Shown here piece by piece: positions 1 to 7,677 of a stretch of 64,000 bases of DNA. Under the pieces are notes generated by a model. That model had not been told where the DNA came from, made no database searches, and was given only the letters and a program-made list of their open reading frames with translations. Within the stretch, counting starts at the first letter, position 1, and each line of letters begins with the position of its first letter. Source of the stretch: Streptomyces sp. Go-475 (GTDB lineage: Bacteria; Actinomycetota; Actinomycetes; Streptomycetales; Streptomycetaceae); the NCBI RefSeq assembly GCF_003330845.1, contig NZ_CP026121.1:5933501-5997500 (forward strand). The letters run 5' to 3'. Made by a program: the position numbers and the translations under genes.

Positions 1-40
1 GGGCACGCCGTCCAAGGCCGAGTGGATCCACGTGGAGTGA
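1..40 (+). CDS. 3' tail of an upstream gene (partial)
   Basis: The frame starting at base 2 reads twelve residues ending in WIHVE before a TGA at 38-40. Every codon ends in G or C, as expected for a real Streptomyces coding end. The rest lies outside the window, so no function can be given. It converges with the GH6 gene, whose stop is 30 bases further on. Confidence 0.5.
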   Translation, partial: GTPSKAEWIHVE

Positions 41-70
41 GCGAACGGGGTTCGGTGAGCGGGGGCCGGG

Positions 71-1066
71 TCAGCCCTTGGCGTTGCGCGCCAGCTCCAG
101 GGCGTACTCCGGCCACCAGCGCCCGGCGGCCGGGCCGCCCTCGCAGGTGCCGTCCGACTCGCCGGGCCGCTTGATCCACAGGTAGGCGTCGACGACGGGC
201 CGGCCGGTGGCGGTCGTGGGCGGGGTGCCGAGCGCCCGGCCCGGCGGGTTGCACCAGACGCCGGGCAGGGGGCCGTTGCCGTTGCGGCTGGTGTCGACGA
301 CGAAGTGCTTGCCGCCGAGGGCCTCGGCGAGCCGGACGCCGTACTCCGTGGTCACCTCGTCGGTCTGGAAGTTGGAGACGTTGAGCGCGAAGCCGTCGGC
401 CTGTTCGATACCGGCCCGCTTCAGCGGCTCGACCAGCTTCTGCGACTCCCGGATCCAGTCCGCGTTGCCCGCGTCCAGGTACACCTTGGTGTTGGGCTGC
501 TGCTTCAGCCGGGCGATGGCCTCGCCGAGCAGCTGCTCGCGCTCGGCGTGGTACTCGCCGGGTGTGCAGCCGTCCACGACGTGCGCGACCGCGTCGGGCT
601 CCAGGACGACCAGGGCCTCGGCCTCGCCGAGGGCGCCGGCGAACTTCCCGATCCAGTCCCGGTAGGCGCCCGCGTCCGCCGCCCCGCCCGCGGAGTGCTG
701 GCCGCAGTCCCGGTGCGGGATGTTGTAGGCGACGAAGACCGCCGTCTTCCCCTCCCGGCTCGCGGCCGAGGCCGCCGCCCTCACCGCCGGGGACGGGTCG
801 GTCTCGCCCGCCGGCCACAGGGCGACCGGCTGGTCGGCGATCCGCCGGATCAGCTGGGCGTCCTGCCCCCGGCCCTGCCGCTGCCAGAGCTGCGCCTGCC
901 GGGCGGCGGGGCTCTGCGGGTCGACCCAGAAGGGGGAGGTGCCGGCCGCGTAGGCGGCCTTCGTGGTGTCGGCGCCGGGGTCGGGCGCCGGGTCGGCGCC
1001 GGACGAGCAGCCCGCAGCGAGACCGAGCACCGCGAGTGCCGCGAGGGCGTGGATCAGCCGGGTCAT
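71..1066 (-). CDS. Secreted glycoside hydrolase family 6 lipoprotein
   Basis: A GH6-type beta-1,4-glucanase or cellobiohydrolase that should act on cellulose-like beta-glucans outside the cell. The ATG at 1066 was chosen because an AGGGAG ribosome site precedes it and the protein then begins with a lipoprotein signal (hydrophobic stretch, then LAAGCSS lipobox). An in-frame start 16 codons upstream would bury that signal. GH6 motifs seen: YNIPHRDCGQ then SAGG, the LEPDAV acid segment, YLDAGN, and WCNPPGRALG with a late WIKRPGESDG segment. At 331 residues it is a bare catalytic domain with no visible cellulose-binding module. It is transcribed alone, divergent from the MarR gene. The precise substrate is not resolved. 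Confidence 0.88.
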   Translation of the reverse strand: MTRLIHALAALAVLGLAAGCSSGADPAPDPGADTTKAAYAAGTSPFWVDPQSPAARQAQLWQRQGRGQDAQLIRRIADQPVALWPAGETDPSPAVRAAASAASREGKTAVFVAYNIPHRDCGQHSAGGAADAGAYRDWIGKFAGALGEAEALVVLEPDAVAHVVDGCTPGEYHAEREQLLGEAIARLKQQPNTKVYLDAGNADWIRESQKLVEPLKRAGIEQADGFALNVSNFQTDEVTTEYGVRLAEALGGKHFVVDTSRNGNGPLPGVWCNPPGRALGTPPTTATGRPVVDAYLWIKRPGESDGTCEGGPAAGRWWPEYALELARNAKG

Positions 1067-1246
1067 GCCGCTCCCTGAGAGGAAGGTGACGTTCAGTGAT
1101 GAATCCGGCAGCAATCGTTACACATCGAAACGAATCGGCAGGGAAAGGACATGAGGCGACCGCGTCCCGGCGCCGGAGCCCCGGCGCTCGGCCCGAAGGG
1201 CGAGACGGGGCTGACCACCATGTGACCGGCCGGTAAGGTCGGGTTC

Positions 1247-1756
1247 GTGCCGAAGCCGCTCAGTCTCTCCTTCGATCCGATCGCGCGCGCCGACGAACGC
1301 TGGAAGCAGCGCTGGGGAAACGTACCGTCCATGGCCGCGATCACCTCGATCATGCGCGCCCAGCAGATCCTGCTCGCCGAGGTCGACGCGGTGGTCAAGC
1401 CCTACGGCCTGACGTTCGCGCGCTACGAGGCGCTGGTGCTGCTCACCTTCTCCAAGTCCGGCGAGCTGCCGATGTCCAAGATCGGCGAGCGGCTCATGGT
1501 GCATCCCACGTCCGTGACGAACACCGTGGACCGCCTGGTCAGGTCGGGCCTGGTGGCCAAGCGGCCGAACCCCAACGACGGGCGCGGCACCCTCGCCAGC
1601 ATCACCGGCAAGGGCCGCGAGGTGGTCGAGGCGGCCACCCGCGACCTGATGGCGATGGACTTCGGGCTCGGGGTGTACGACGCGGAGGAGTGCGCGGAGA
1701 TCTTCGCGATGCTGCGGCCGCTGCGGATCGCGGCGGGCGACTTCGAGGAGCAGTGA
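1247..1756 (+). CDS. MarR family transcriptional regulator
   Basis: A 169-residue winged-helix regulator of the MarR type, probably a dimeric repressor or activator responding to a small ligand. The central part carries the MarR recognition region (MSKIGERLMVHPTSVTNTVDRLVRSGLV) followed by the wing with the DGRG turn. The GTG at 1247 is the furthest plausible start and has a weak AAGG upstream. A DUF3817 membrane protein follows 43 bp downstream in the same direction, then icmA, so it may regulate this group; that is inference from position. Confidence 0.88.
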   Translation: MPKPLSLSFDPIARADERWKQRWGNVPSMAAITSIMRAQQILLAEVDAVVKPYGLTFARYEALVLLTFSKSGELPMSKIGERLMVHPTSVTNTVDRLVRSGLVAKRPNPNDGRGTLASITGKGREVVEAATRDLMAMDFGLGVYDAEECAEIFAMLRPLRIAAGDFEEQ

Positions 1757-1799
1757 CCCCGGGCAAGATCTCCCGGAACGGGTCGTTACGCTCGACGGC

Positions 1800-2138
1800 A
1801 TGAAAAAGAGCGTGCTGACGCGCTATCGCGTGATGGCCTATGTCACCGGCGTCCTGCTGGTCCTGCTGACCCTCGGCATGATCGGCAAGTACGTGCTCGA
1901 CCTGAACGGCGCCGCCGACTTCACGCGCGTCGTCAGCATCGCGCACGGCTGGCTGTACGTGGTCTACCTGATCTTCGCCTTCGATCTGGGCTCCAAGGCG
2001 AAGTGGAAGGTGGGCAAGCAGATCTGGGTGCTGCTCGCCGGGACCATCCCGACGGCCGCGTTCTTCGTGGAGCGCAGGATCAGCCGCGAGCTCGAGGCCA
2101 GGGTCGCGGAGGACTCGCCCGCGACCGCCAAGGCGTAA
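1800..2138 (+). CDS. DUF3817 family membrane protein
   Basis: A 112-residue integral membrane protein with three hydrophobic segments (about residues 10-30, 48-65 and 73-90) and a basic C-terminus. The charge pattern and the YVVYLIFAFDLG segment match the small actinobacterial DUF3817 proteins, whose function is unknown. The ATG at 1800 has no ribosome site. A TACGCT -10-like hexamer lies 8-13 bases upstream, so leaderless transcription is possible. It sits between the marR and icmA genes in the same orientation. Confidence 0.8.
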   Translation: MKKSVLTRYRVMAYVTGVLLVLLTLGMIGKYVLDLNGAADFTRVVSIAHGWLYVVYLIFAFDLGSKAKWKVGKQIWVLLAGTIPTAAFFVERRISRELEARVAEDSPATAKA

Positions 2139-2181
2139 CCGGACCGCCGTACGGACGAACGTGCGGCGGTCAGCCATCGAC

Positions 2182-2205
2182 ATTTACTAGGACGTCCAAG
2201 TAAAT
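2182..2205. promoter_or_regulatory. 24-bp palindromic operator overlapping the icmA start region
   Basis: The arms ATTTACTA and AAGTAAAT flank a perfect GGACGTCC centre; only one base pair of the 24-bp dyad is mismatched. It ends 8 bases before the icmA ATG, covering the expected RNA polymerase or ribosome entry region. Its size and symmetry suit a dimeric TetR- or GntR-type repressor. The protein that binds it is not known from the sequence. Confidence 0.65.
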
Positions 2206-2213
2206 TCGAGGGT

Positions 2214-3914
2214 ATGGACGCTGACGCCATCGAGGAGGGCCGCCGCCGCTGGCAGGCCCGGTACGACGCCGCGCGCAAGCGCGAGGCCGACTTCACGACG
2301 CTCTCCGGCGACGCCGTGGAGCCGGTGTACGGGCCCCGGCCCGGGGACAGGTACGACGGGTTCGAGCGGATCGGCTGGCCCGGGGAGTACCCCTTCACCC
2401 GCGGCCTGTACGCGACCGGCTACCGAGGGCGGACGTGGACCATCCGGCAGTTCGCCGGGTTCGGCAACGCCGAGCAGACCAACGAGCGCTACAAGATGAT
2501 CCTCCGCAACGGCGGGGGCGGGCTCTCGGTCGCCTTCGACATGCCGACCCTCATGGGCCGCGACTCCGACGACCCGCGCTCCCTGGGCGAGGTCGGGCAC
2601 TGCGGGGTCGCCATCGACTCGGCCGCCGACATGGAGGTCCTGTTCAAGGACATCCCGCTGGGTGACGTCACGACGTCGATGACCATCAGCGGCCCGGCCG
2701 TCCCCGTCTTCTGCATGTACCTGGTCGCCGCCGAACGGCAGGGCGTCGACCCGTCCGTCCTGAACGGCACGCTCCAGACGGACATCTTCAAGGAGTACAT
2801 CGCGCAGAAGGAGTGGCTCTTCCAGCCCGAGCCGCACCTGCGGCTCATCGGCGACCTGATGGAGCACTGCGCGGCCGGCATCCCCGCGTACAAGCCGCTG
2901 TCCGTCTCCGGCTACCACATCCGCGAGGCCGGGGCGACGGCCGCGCAGGAGCTGGCGTACACCCTGGCCGACGGCTTCGGATACGTGGAGCTGGGGCTCT
3001 CCCGCGGGCTGGACGTGAACGTCTTCGCGCCCGGCCTGTCCTTCTTCTTCGACGCCCACGTCGACTTCTTCGAGGAGATCGCCAAGTTCCGCGCCGCCCG
3101 CCGGATCTGGGCCCGCTGGATGCGCGACGTCTACGGGGCCACCTCCGAGAAGGCCCAGTGGCTGCGGTTCCACACCCAGACCGCCGGCGTCTCGCTCACC
3201 GCGCAGCAGCCGTACAACAACGTCGTGCGCACGGCCGTGGAGGCCCTGGCGGCGGTGCTCGGCGGGACGAACTCGCTGCACACCAACGCCCTCGACGAGA
3301 CCCTCGCCCTGCCGAGCGAGCAGGCCGCCGAGATCGCGCTGCGCACACAGCAGGTGCTGATGGAGGAGACCGGCGTCGCCAACGTGGCCGACCCGCTGGG
3401 CGGCTCCTGGTACGTCGAGCAGCTGACCGACCGGATCGAGGCCGACGCGGAGAAGATCTTCGAGCAGATCAAGGAGCGGGGGCTGCGCGCGCACCCCGAC
3501 GGGCAGCACCCCATCGGGCCGATCACGTCCGGCATCCTGCGCGGCATCGAGGACGGCTGGTTCACCGGCGAGATCGCCGAGTCGGCGTTCCGGTACCAGC
3601 AGGCGCTGGAGAAGGGCGAGAAGAAGGTCGTCGGCGTCAACGTCCACACCGGCTCGGTCACCGGCGACCTGGAGATCCTGCGGGTCAGCCACGAGGTGGA
3701 GCGGGAGCAGGTGCGCATGCTCCGCGAGCGGAAGGCCGGGCGTGACGAGGCACGCGTGCAGGCGGCGCTCGACGAGATGATCTCGGCGGCCCGCTCGGAC
3801 GCCAACATGATCGAGCCGATGCTGGACGCCGTGCGGGCGGAGGCCACGCTGGGCGAGATCTGCGGGGTGCTGCGGGACGAGTGGGGGGTGTACACCGAGC
3901 CCGCCGGGTTCTGA
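2214..3914 (+). CDS. icmA: Isobutyryl-CoA mutase large subunit IcmA
   Basis: The B12-dependent mutase large chain interconverts isobutyryl-CoA and n-butyryl-CoA, linking valine and fatty-acid catabolism to polyketide precursor supply. The 566-residue length equals that of IcmA, and the protein lacks the C-terminal cobalamin domain found in methylmalonyl-CoA mutase, so it needs a separate small subunit IcmB, not in this window. The substrate-determining positions are Phe80 (TIRQF) and Gln198 (YIAQKE), the IcmA pair, rather than the Tyr and Arg of methylmalonyl-CoA mutase. A GAGGG lies almost against the ATG. A palindromic operator precedes it, and a convergent tetR gene begins 3 bp after its stop. 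Confidence 0.93.
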   Translation: MDADAIEEGRRRWQARYDAARKREADFTTLSGDAVEPVYGPRPGDRYDGFERIGWPGEYPFTRGLYATGYRGRTWTIRQFAGFGNAEQTNERYKMILRNGGGGLSVAFDMPTLMGRDSDDPRSLGEVGHCGVAIDSAADMEVLFKDIPLGDVTTSMTISGPAVPVFCMYLVAAERQGVDPSVLNGTLQTDIFKEYIAQKEWLFQPEPHLRLIGDLMEHCAAGIPAYKPLSVSGYHIREAGATAAQELAYTLADGFGYVELGLSRGLDVNVFAPGLSFFFDAHVDFFEEIAKFRAARRIWARWMRDVYGATSEKAQWLRFHTQTAGVSLTAQQPYNNVVRTAVEALAAVLGGTNSLHTNALDETLALPSEQAAEIALRTQQVLMEETGVANVADPLGGSWYVEQLTDRIEADAEKIFEQIKERGLRAHPDGQHPIGPITSGILRGIEDGWFTGEIAESAFRYQQALEKGEKKVVGVNVHTGSVTGDLEILRVSHEVEREQVRMLRERKAGRDEARVQAALDEMISAARSDANMIEPMLDAVRAEATLGEICGVLRDEWGVYTEPAGF

Positions 3915-3917
3915 GAG

Positions 3918-4529
3918 CTACGTGCCGAGCCCCTGCAGCAGCACCCTGGTGAAACCGCGGACCCACTCCTCGTCCGCCGGCTCCGCGCTCACCAGGGTGC
4001 GGTGCACCACCGCTCCCGCGACCATGTCGAAGATCAGGTCGACCGTGCGGGCGGCCGACCGCGGGTCCGGCTCCGGAGGGAGTTCGCCCCGCGCCTGGGC
4101 CCGGGCGCGGCCCTCCAGGACCAGGCGCTTCTGACGGTCGACCACGGACGCGCGGATGCGCTCCCGCAGGGCCTCGTCGCGGGTCGCCTCGGCCACCACC
4201 GCCATCAGACCGCTCTTCGCTTCCGGCAGGGCCAGGATCGCGGCGAACTGGAGCACCACGCCCTCGATGTCGGCGGCCAGGGAGCCGCGGTCCGGGAGTT
4301 CCAGCTCGTCGAACAGCTCCGCCACCGCGTCGACGACCAGTTCGTTCTTGCCCGCCCAGCGACGGTAGAGCGTCGTCTTCGCAACCCCGGCGCGGGTCGC
4401 GACGTCTCCCAGGGTGAGCTTCGACCAGCCCAGCTCAACGAGGGCCTCCCGCGTCGCGGCCAGGATCGCGGCGTCCGCCGCGGCGCTGCGCGGGCGCCCG
4501 GCGCGGCCGGCTGGGCTGCGGGTCTGCAT
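3918..4529 (-). CDS. TetR family transcriptional regulator
   Basis: About 203 residues with an N-terminal TetR helix-turn-helix (LTLGDVATRAGVAKTTLYRRW, around residues 38-58) and a helical ligand-binding C-terminal half. ATG 4529 was chosen because it lies at the usual distance before the DNA-binding domain; a GTG at 4577 would add 16 residues without a better ribosome site. It converges on icmA. A perfect 7-3-7 dyad lies about 85 bp upstream of its start (4614-4630) and is a candidate autoregulatory site. It may regulate icmA or the thioredoxin gene, but the icmA palindrome has a different sequence. Confidence 0.88.
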   Translation of the reverse strand: MQTRSPAGRAGRPRSAAADAAILAATREALVELGWSKLTLGDVATRAGVAKTTLYRRWAGKNELVVDAVAELFDELELPDRGSLAADIEGVVLQFAAILALPEAKSGLMAVVAEATRDEALRERIRASVVDRQKRLVLEGRARAQARGELPPEPDPRSAARTVDLIFDMVAGAVVHRTLVSAEPADEEWVRGFTRVLLQGLGT

Positions 4530-4613
4530 CCCTCGACCATAGACCTGTGGTTCCTGTGTGGCCGTGAGGGAGATCACCGGAAGGTGGTGTCCCGGCGGTA
4601 CCGCGTGGCATTA

Positions 4614-4630
4614 CGCTACGACTCGTAGCG
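4614..4630. promoter_or_regulatory. TetR-type inverted repeat upstream of tetR and the thioredoxin-TPR gene
   Basis: CGCTACG and CGTAGCG flank a 3-base ACT spacer, a perfect 7-3-7 palindrome with A/T-rich edges. It lies between the divergent tetR (start 4529) and thioredoxin (start 4763) genes, where an autoregulating TetR protein would normally bind. Binding itself is inferred. Confidence 0.55.
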
Positions 4631-4762
4631 AAAGCCCGTGCCGGACGTACACGGGCTTCGTCCGCGCGGCGCGGGTGGGGACCCGGCGCCGAAAGGCACC
4701 CGACCGGCCTGGCTTTCACACCGTTTTTCACACACGCGCGCAGTACGGGGGAGGATAGACGC

Positions 4763-5740
4763 ATGCAGCCACGGAACATGTCCATGAGCGGAGTCGTCGA
4801 CCTCGCCGCGGTGAAGGCGGCCCAGGAGGCCAAGGCGAAGGCGGAGCAGGCGCGCGCCCAAGCCGCCCGGGAGGGCGGCACGGGGGCGATCTCCCCGGTC
4901 GATCTCGTCATCGACGTCGATGAGGCGGGGTTCGAGAGGGACGTCCTCCAGCGGTCCGCCGAGGTGCCCGTCGTCATCGACTTCTGGGCCGAGTGGTGTC
5001 AGCCCTGCAAGCAGCTGAGCCCGGTCCTGGAGCGGCTGGCCGTCGAGTACGACGGCCGCTTCCTGCTCGCCAAGATCGACGTCGACGCCAACCAGATGCT
5101 GATGCAGCAGTTCGGCATCCAGGGGATCCCCGCGGTCTTCGCGGTCGTCGCCGGGCAGGCGCTGCCGCTCTTCCAGGGGGCCGCGGGCGAGGCGCAGATC
5201 CGGCAGACCCTGGACCAGCTGGTGCAGGTCGCCGAGCAGCGCTTCGGCCTGACCGGCCTCACCGTCGACCCCGACGCCGAGCCGGGCGGCGGCGCCCAGG
5301 CGGCCCCCGAGCGGCCGGCCGGTCCGCACGACGGGCTGCTGGAGGCCGCCGTGCAGGCGCTCGACTCGGGCGACCTGAGCGGTGCCGTCCAGGCCTACAA
5401 GAACGTGCTGAACGAGGACCCGGGCAACGAGGAGGCCAAACTGGGCCTCGCCCAGGCCGAGTTGCTCCAGCGGGTGCAGGGCGTCGACCCGCAGCAGGTG
5501 CGCAAGGAGGCGGCGGAGAAGCCGGCCGACGTGCAGGCGCAGATCGCCGCCGCCGATCTCGATCTGGTGGGCGGCCATGTGGAGGACGCCTTCGGCCGGC
5601 TCATCGAGACCGTGCAGCGCACGGTGGGTGACGACCGGGACACCGTCAGGATGCGGCTGCTGGAGCTGTTCGAGGTCGTCGGGCCCGAGGATCCGCGGGT
5701 GATCGCGGCGCGCAGGGCCCTGGCTCGGGCCCTGTTCTGA
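4763..5740 (+). CDS. Thioredoxin-domain protein with TPR-like C-terminus (CnoX/YbbN type)
   Basis: A 325-residue protein. After a charged helical N-terminus (residues 12-37) comes a thioredoxin domain (about 50-150) with the WCQPCK redox motif. An Ala/Pro-rich linker leads to helical repeats resembling TPRs (about 195-325). This architecture matches the CnoX/YbbN co-chaperone family, which pairs a thioredoxin fold with peptide-binding TPRs. Unlike E. coli YbbN, both active-site cysteines are present, so redox activity is plausible. A strong GGGGGAGG site precedes the ATG at 4763. A hairpin terminator follows the stop. Confidence 0.88.
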   Translation: MQPRNMSMSGVVDLAAVKAAQEAKAKAEQARAQAAREGGTGAISPVDLVIDVDEAGFERDVLQRSAEVPVVIDFWAEWCQPCKQLSPVLERLAVEYDGRFLLAKIDVDANQMLMQQFGIQGIPAVFAVVAGQALPLFQGAAGEAQIRQTLDQLVQVAEQRFGLTGLTVDPDAEPGGGAQAAPERPAGPHDGLLEAAVQALDSGDLSGAVQAYKNVLNEDPGNEEAKLGLAQAELLQRVQGVDPQQVRKEAAEKPADVQAQIAAADLDLVGGHVEDAFGRLIETVQRTVGDDRDTVRMRLLELFEVVGPEDPRVIAARRALARALF

Positions 5741-5752
5741 CCAGTCGTTAAA

Positions 5753-5777
5753 CACGCGGGCCTGTGATGCCCGCGTG
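5753..5777 (+). terminator. Hairpin after the thioredoxin-TPR gene
   Basis: Nine-base arms CACGCGGGC and GCCCGCGTG enclose a 7-base loop, starting 12 bases after the stop. An A-run rather than a T-run follows, as is common in Streptomyces terminators. Confidence 0.65.
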
Positions 5778-5802
5778 AAAAATTCGCCCCCGGAGCGTCA
5801 CC

Positions 5803-5987
5803 GCGGCCGCGCTTTACCAAAACTTGGTAATCGCGGCCGCTGTTACTGCGAGTAAGTCACGGGCGTTGATCTGTCGGATTCTGTCCATCGATCAACAGCT
5901 TTGTACCGCCGGTCGGGGCCACCCTGTGTCGCCGACCGAGACCAGTGGGTCGTTGTTCGGTTATCCCGCCGTTACTAGCCAGTAACG
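5803..5987. promoter_or_regulatory. Cluster of three TTAC...GTAA dyads
   Basis: Three related inverted repeats lie in the long gap before the DUF6230 gene. First, TTACCAA and TTGGTAA with a 3-base spacer at 5814-5830, itself flanked by inverted GCGGCCGCG and CGCGGCCGC (5803-5811, 5832-5840). Second, TTACT and AGTAA around GCG at 5843-5855. Third, CGTTACT and AGTAACG around AGCC at 5970-5987. The shared TTAC...GTAA outline suggests one regulator with several sites. No regulator gene adjoins them. Confidence 0.55.
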
Positions 5988-6095
5988 ATCCCCCTTGTGC
6001 GGGCGGCGAGAATGCACCACGATCGGCCACGCTCGGTCCATTCCCGTACCCCGGCAGCCGGTTGGGTCGCGGGACGTCCTGGGTCCCCACCGAGC

Positions 6096-6162
6096 AGAGC
6101 CGGCGGCAGTGGCGCCGGCTCTTGGACAGGGGGGTCTTCGCCCACTCGGCGAAGCCTGTCCA
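6096..6162 (+). promoter_or_regulatory. Two back-to-back strong hairpins in the leader of the DUF6230 gene
   Basis: The first hairpin (6096-6122) has 10-base arms AGAGCCGGCG and CGCCGGCTCT around a 7-base loop. The second (6123-6162) starts at the next base: TGGACAGG and CTTCGCC pair with GGCGAAG and CCTGTCCA, leaving a 5-base bulge (GGGGT) and a 5-base loop. Together with smaller hairpins at 6233-6264, this suggests a structured 5' leader, an attenuator or a small RNA. No known riboswitch family can be assigned with confidence. The rest of 5988-6362 contains no supportable gene. Confidence 0.5.
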
Positions 6163-6362
6163 GCAGGGTTGTGCGTGATGCGTGTCAGGCGCGACCAGTG
6201 GTTGTCGCTCGGGGGTGATCGCCGGTGATTCGGGCGCGACTTGCGCCGCCGAGCGCAGGCGCTCTCCTTCCCGAGGACGTAGCACTTCTCCCATCCCTGC
6301 CCGGCTGAGCCGCCACTCGGGGCGAGCCAGGACAGGAGATGTACGTCCGAGAAGGAGGAAAT

Positions 6363-6995
6363 ATGGAGTCCCAGGTGCGTGGCGGGACCAGATGGAAGCG
6401 GTTCGCTGTGGTCATGGTGCCCAGCGTCGCCGCCACGGCTGCGATAGGTGTCGCCCTCGCGCAGGGCGCTCTCGCCGCGTCGTTCAGCGTCTCCGGCCAG
6501 TCGTTCAAGGTCACGACCGACCAGCTCGTCGGTACGGGCTTCTCGCAGTACGGCGCCCTCGACGAGGGATACACGCTCGACGGCAAGAAGGCCGTGCACC
6601 CGGTCGCGGTCTCGTCGTTCAAGCAGGCGACGATCAAGAACCTGTGCCAGTCGGTCGTCACCCCGAACATTCCGGTGCTCGGGAACGTCAGCCTGATCCT
6701 GCGTGCGGGTCAGGGTGAGAAGCCGGTCGAGGCGCAGAACCTCTACATCGATGTCGCCGACCTCAGCGCCGACGCGACGTTCGAGAACATCGACATCGGT
6801 GTGGCCGCCAAGGACGCCAACAAGGGTCCGGCCATGAGGAAGGGCGAGACGGCGAACCCGTACGGCTTCGCCCAGCAGGCGGACCGGGCGGTCCTGACCG
6901 ACGTGAAGCAGACGGCGTGGGCGACCACCGCCGGAACCTTCAAGCTCAGCGGCCTGAAGATGTCGCTGTCGACGGGTGTCAAGGAGTGCTACTAA
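6363..6995 (+). CDS. DUF6230 family secreted or membrane-anchored protein
   Basis: A 210-residue protein with a basic N-terminus and one hydrophobic segment (about residues 16-38) ending in ALAASF, a signal peptide or anchor. The remainder is polar and beta-rich with no catalytic motif I recognise. It matches the actinobacterial DUF6230 family, sometimes labelled cholesterol esterase without visible support here. The ATG at 6363 has a near-perfect GAAGGAGG site at 6351-6358. It is the first of three co-directional genes with DUF6114 and a Pro/Thr/Ser-rich protein, and it follows a 620-bp control region. Two cysteines (one near the C-terminal CY) could form a disulphide outside the membrane. 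Confidence 0.8.
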   Translation: MESQVRGGTRWKRFAVVMVPSVAATAAIGVALAQGALAASFSVSGQSFKVTTDQLVGTGFSQYGALDEGYTLDGKKAVHPVAVSSFKQATIKNLCQSVVTPNIPVLGNVSLILRAGQGEKPVEAQNLYIDVADLSADATFENIDIGVAAKDANKGPAMRKGETANPYGFAQQADRAVLTDVKQTAWATTAGTFKLSGLKMSLSTGVKECY

Positions 6996-7113
6996 GCACT
7001 CGATGACGGGCGGGGGAGCCGGTGGCGCCCCCGCCCGTCCACCTTCCGGCCGCGCCTTCACGGGCGGCCCACATCACCACCACAGCAACGCCGTACCAGG
7101 GAGCTGTTTTTCC

Positions 7114-7677
7114 ATGAGCGCCGAGACTCCTGCCGCAGACGGCCAGTTCACTCTCCGGAGGCAGCAGTTCCGCGCCTGGCGGGGTGCGCGGCCGTTCTGG
7201 GCCGGTCTGTTCGTCCTGCTCAGCGGACTGCCCATCGCCTACTTCCCGTACGCGAACCTCCAGATCGGTCACCTGACGCTGGCGATGGCGACCACCGCGG
7301 GTGCCGGGTCCCTGATCATCGGCGTGCTGCTCGTCGTGCTCGGCGTCAGCCTCTGGTTCCAGAAGCACGTCCGCGTCTTCGCGGGAGTCGCGGCCATCCT
7401 GCTGGCGCTGGTGTCCATCCCCGTGTCCAACCTCGGCGGCTTCCTCATCGGCTTCCTCCTCGCCCTCGTGGGCGGGGCGATGGCCGTGGCCTGGGCGCCG
7501 GGCGCACCGCCCGCCGGGCAGCTCGCCACCCACGCCAGTGTCGGCAAGGGCGGGGCTCCCGAGGCGACGGACCCCGACACCACGGTGCTCAAGCCCGTGG
7601 ACGGACTGGGCAAGCCGAACGATCTGTCAGGAACGAACCCGGCCAACGGGGCGAACGGGAGGCACAGTGCCGGCTGA
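7114..7677 (+). CDS. DUF6114 family integral membrane protein
   Basis: A 187-residue protein with four hydrophobic segments (about residues 29-46, 52-74, 80-98 and 103-128), followed by a hydrophilic Gly/Pro-rich C-terminal tail. This fits the uncharacterised DUF6114 family that regularly accompanies DUF6230 proteins. The ATG at 7114 follows AGGGAG by ten bases. The stop overlaps the next gene's GTG by 11 bp, which implies translational coupling and a joint function at the cell surface. Confidence 0.82.
   Translation: MSAETPAADGQFTLRRQQFRAWRGARPFWAGLFVLLSGLPIAYFPYANLQIGHLTLAMATTAGAGSLIIGVLLVVLGVSLWFQKHVRVFAGVAAILLALVSIPVSNLGGFLIGFLLALVGGAMAVAWAPGAPPAGQLATHASVGKGGAPEATDPDTTVLKPVDGLGKPNDLSGTNPANGANGRHSAG

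Noticed and set aside
2187..3692. A 501-codon minus-strand frame antisense to icmA
   Set aside because: Its composition (Val/Gly/Asp/Arg/Leu-rich without motifs) is the usual antisense shadow of high-GC coding sequence.
5857..6294. A 145-codon minus-strand frame in the gap before the DUF6230 gene
   Set aside because: Its codon third positions are not GC-rich as in the neighbours, it has no family resemblance, and it crosses the dyads and hairpins of the control region.
6150..6345. A c-di-AMP (ydaO) riboswitch
   Set aside because: Some segments and the position before an exported protein are suggestive, but the conserved ydaO core sequence was not found, so it is kept only as a structured leader.
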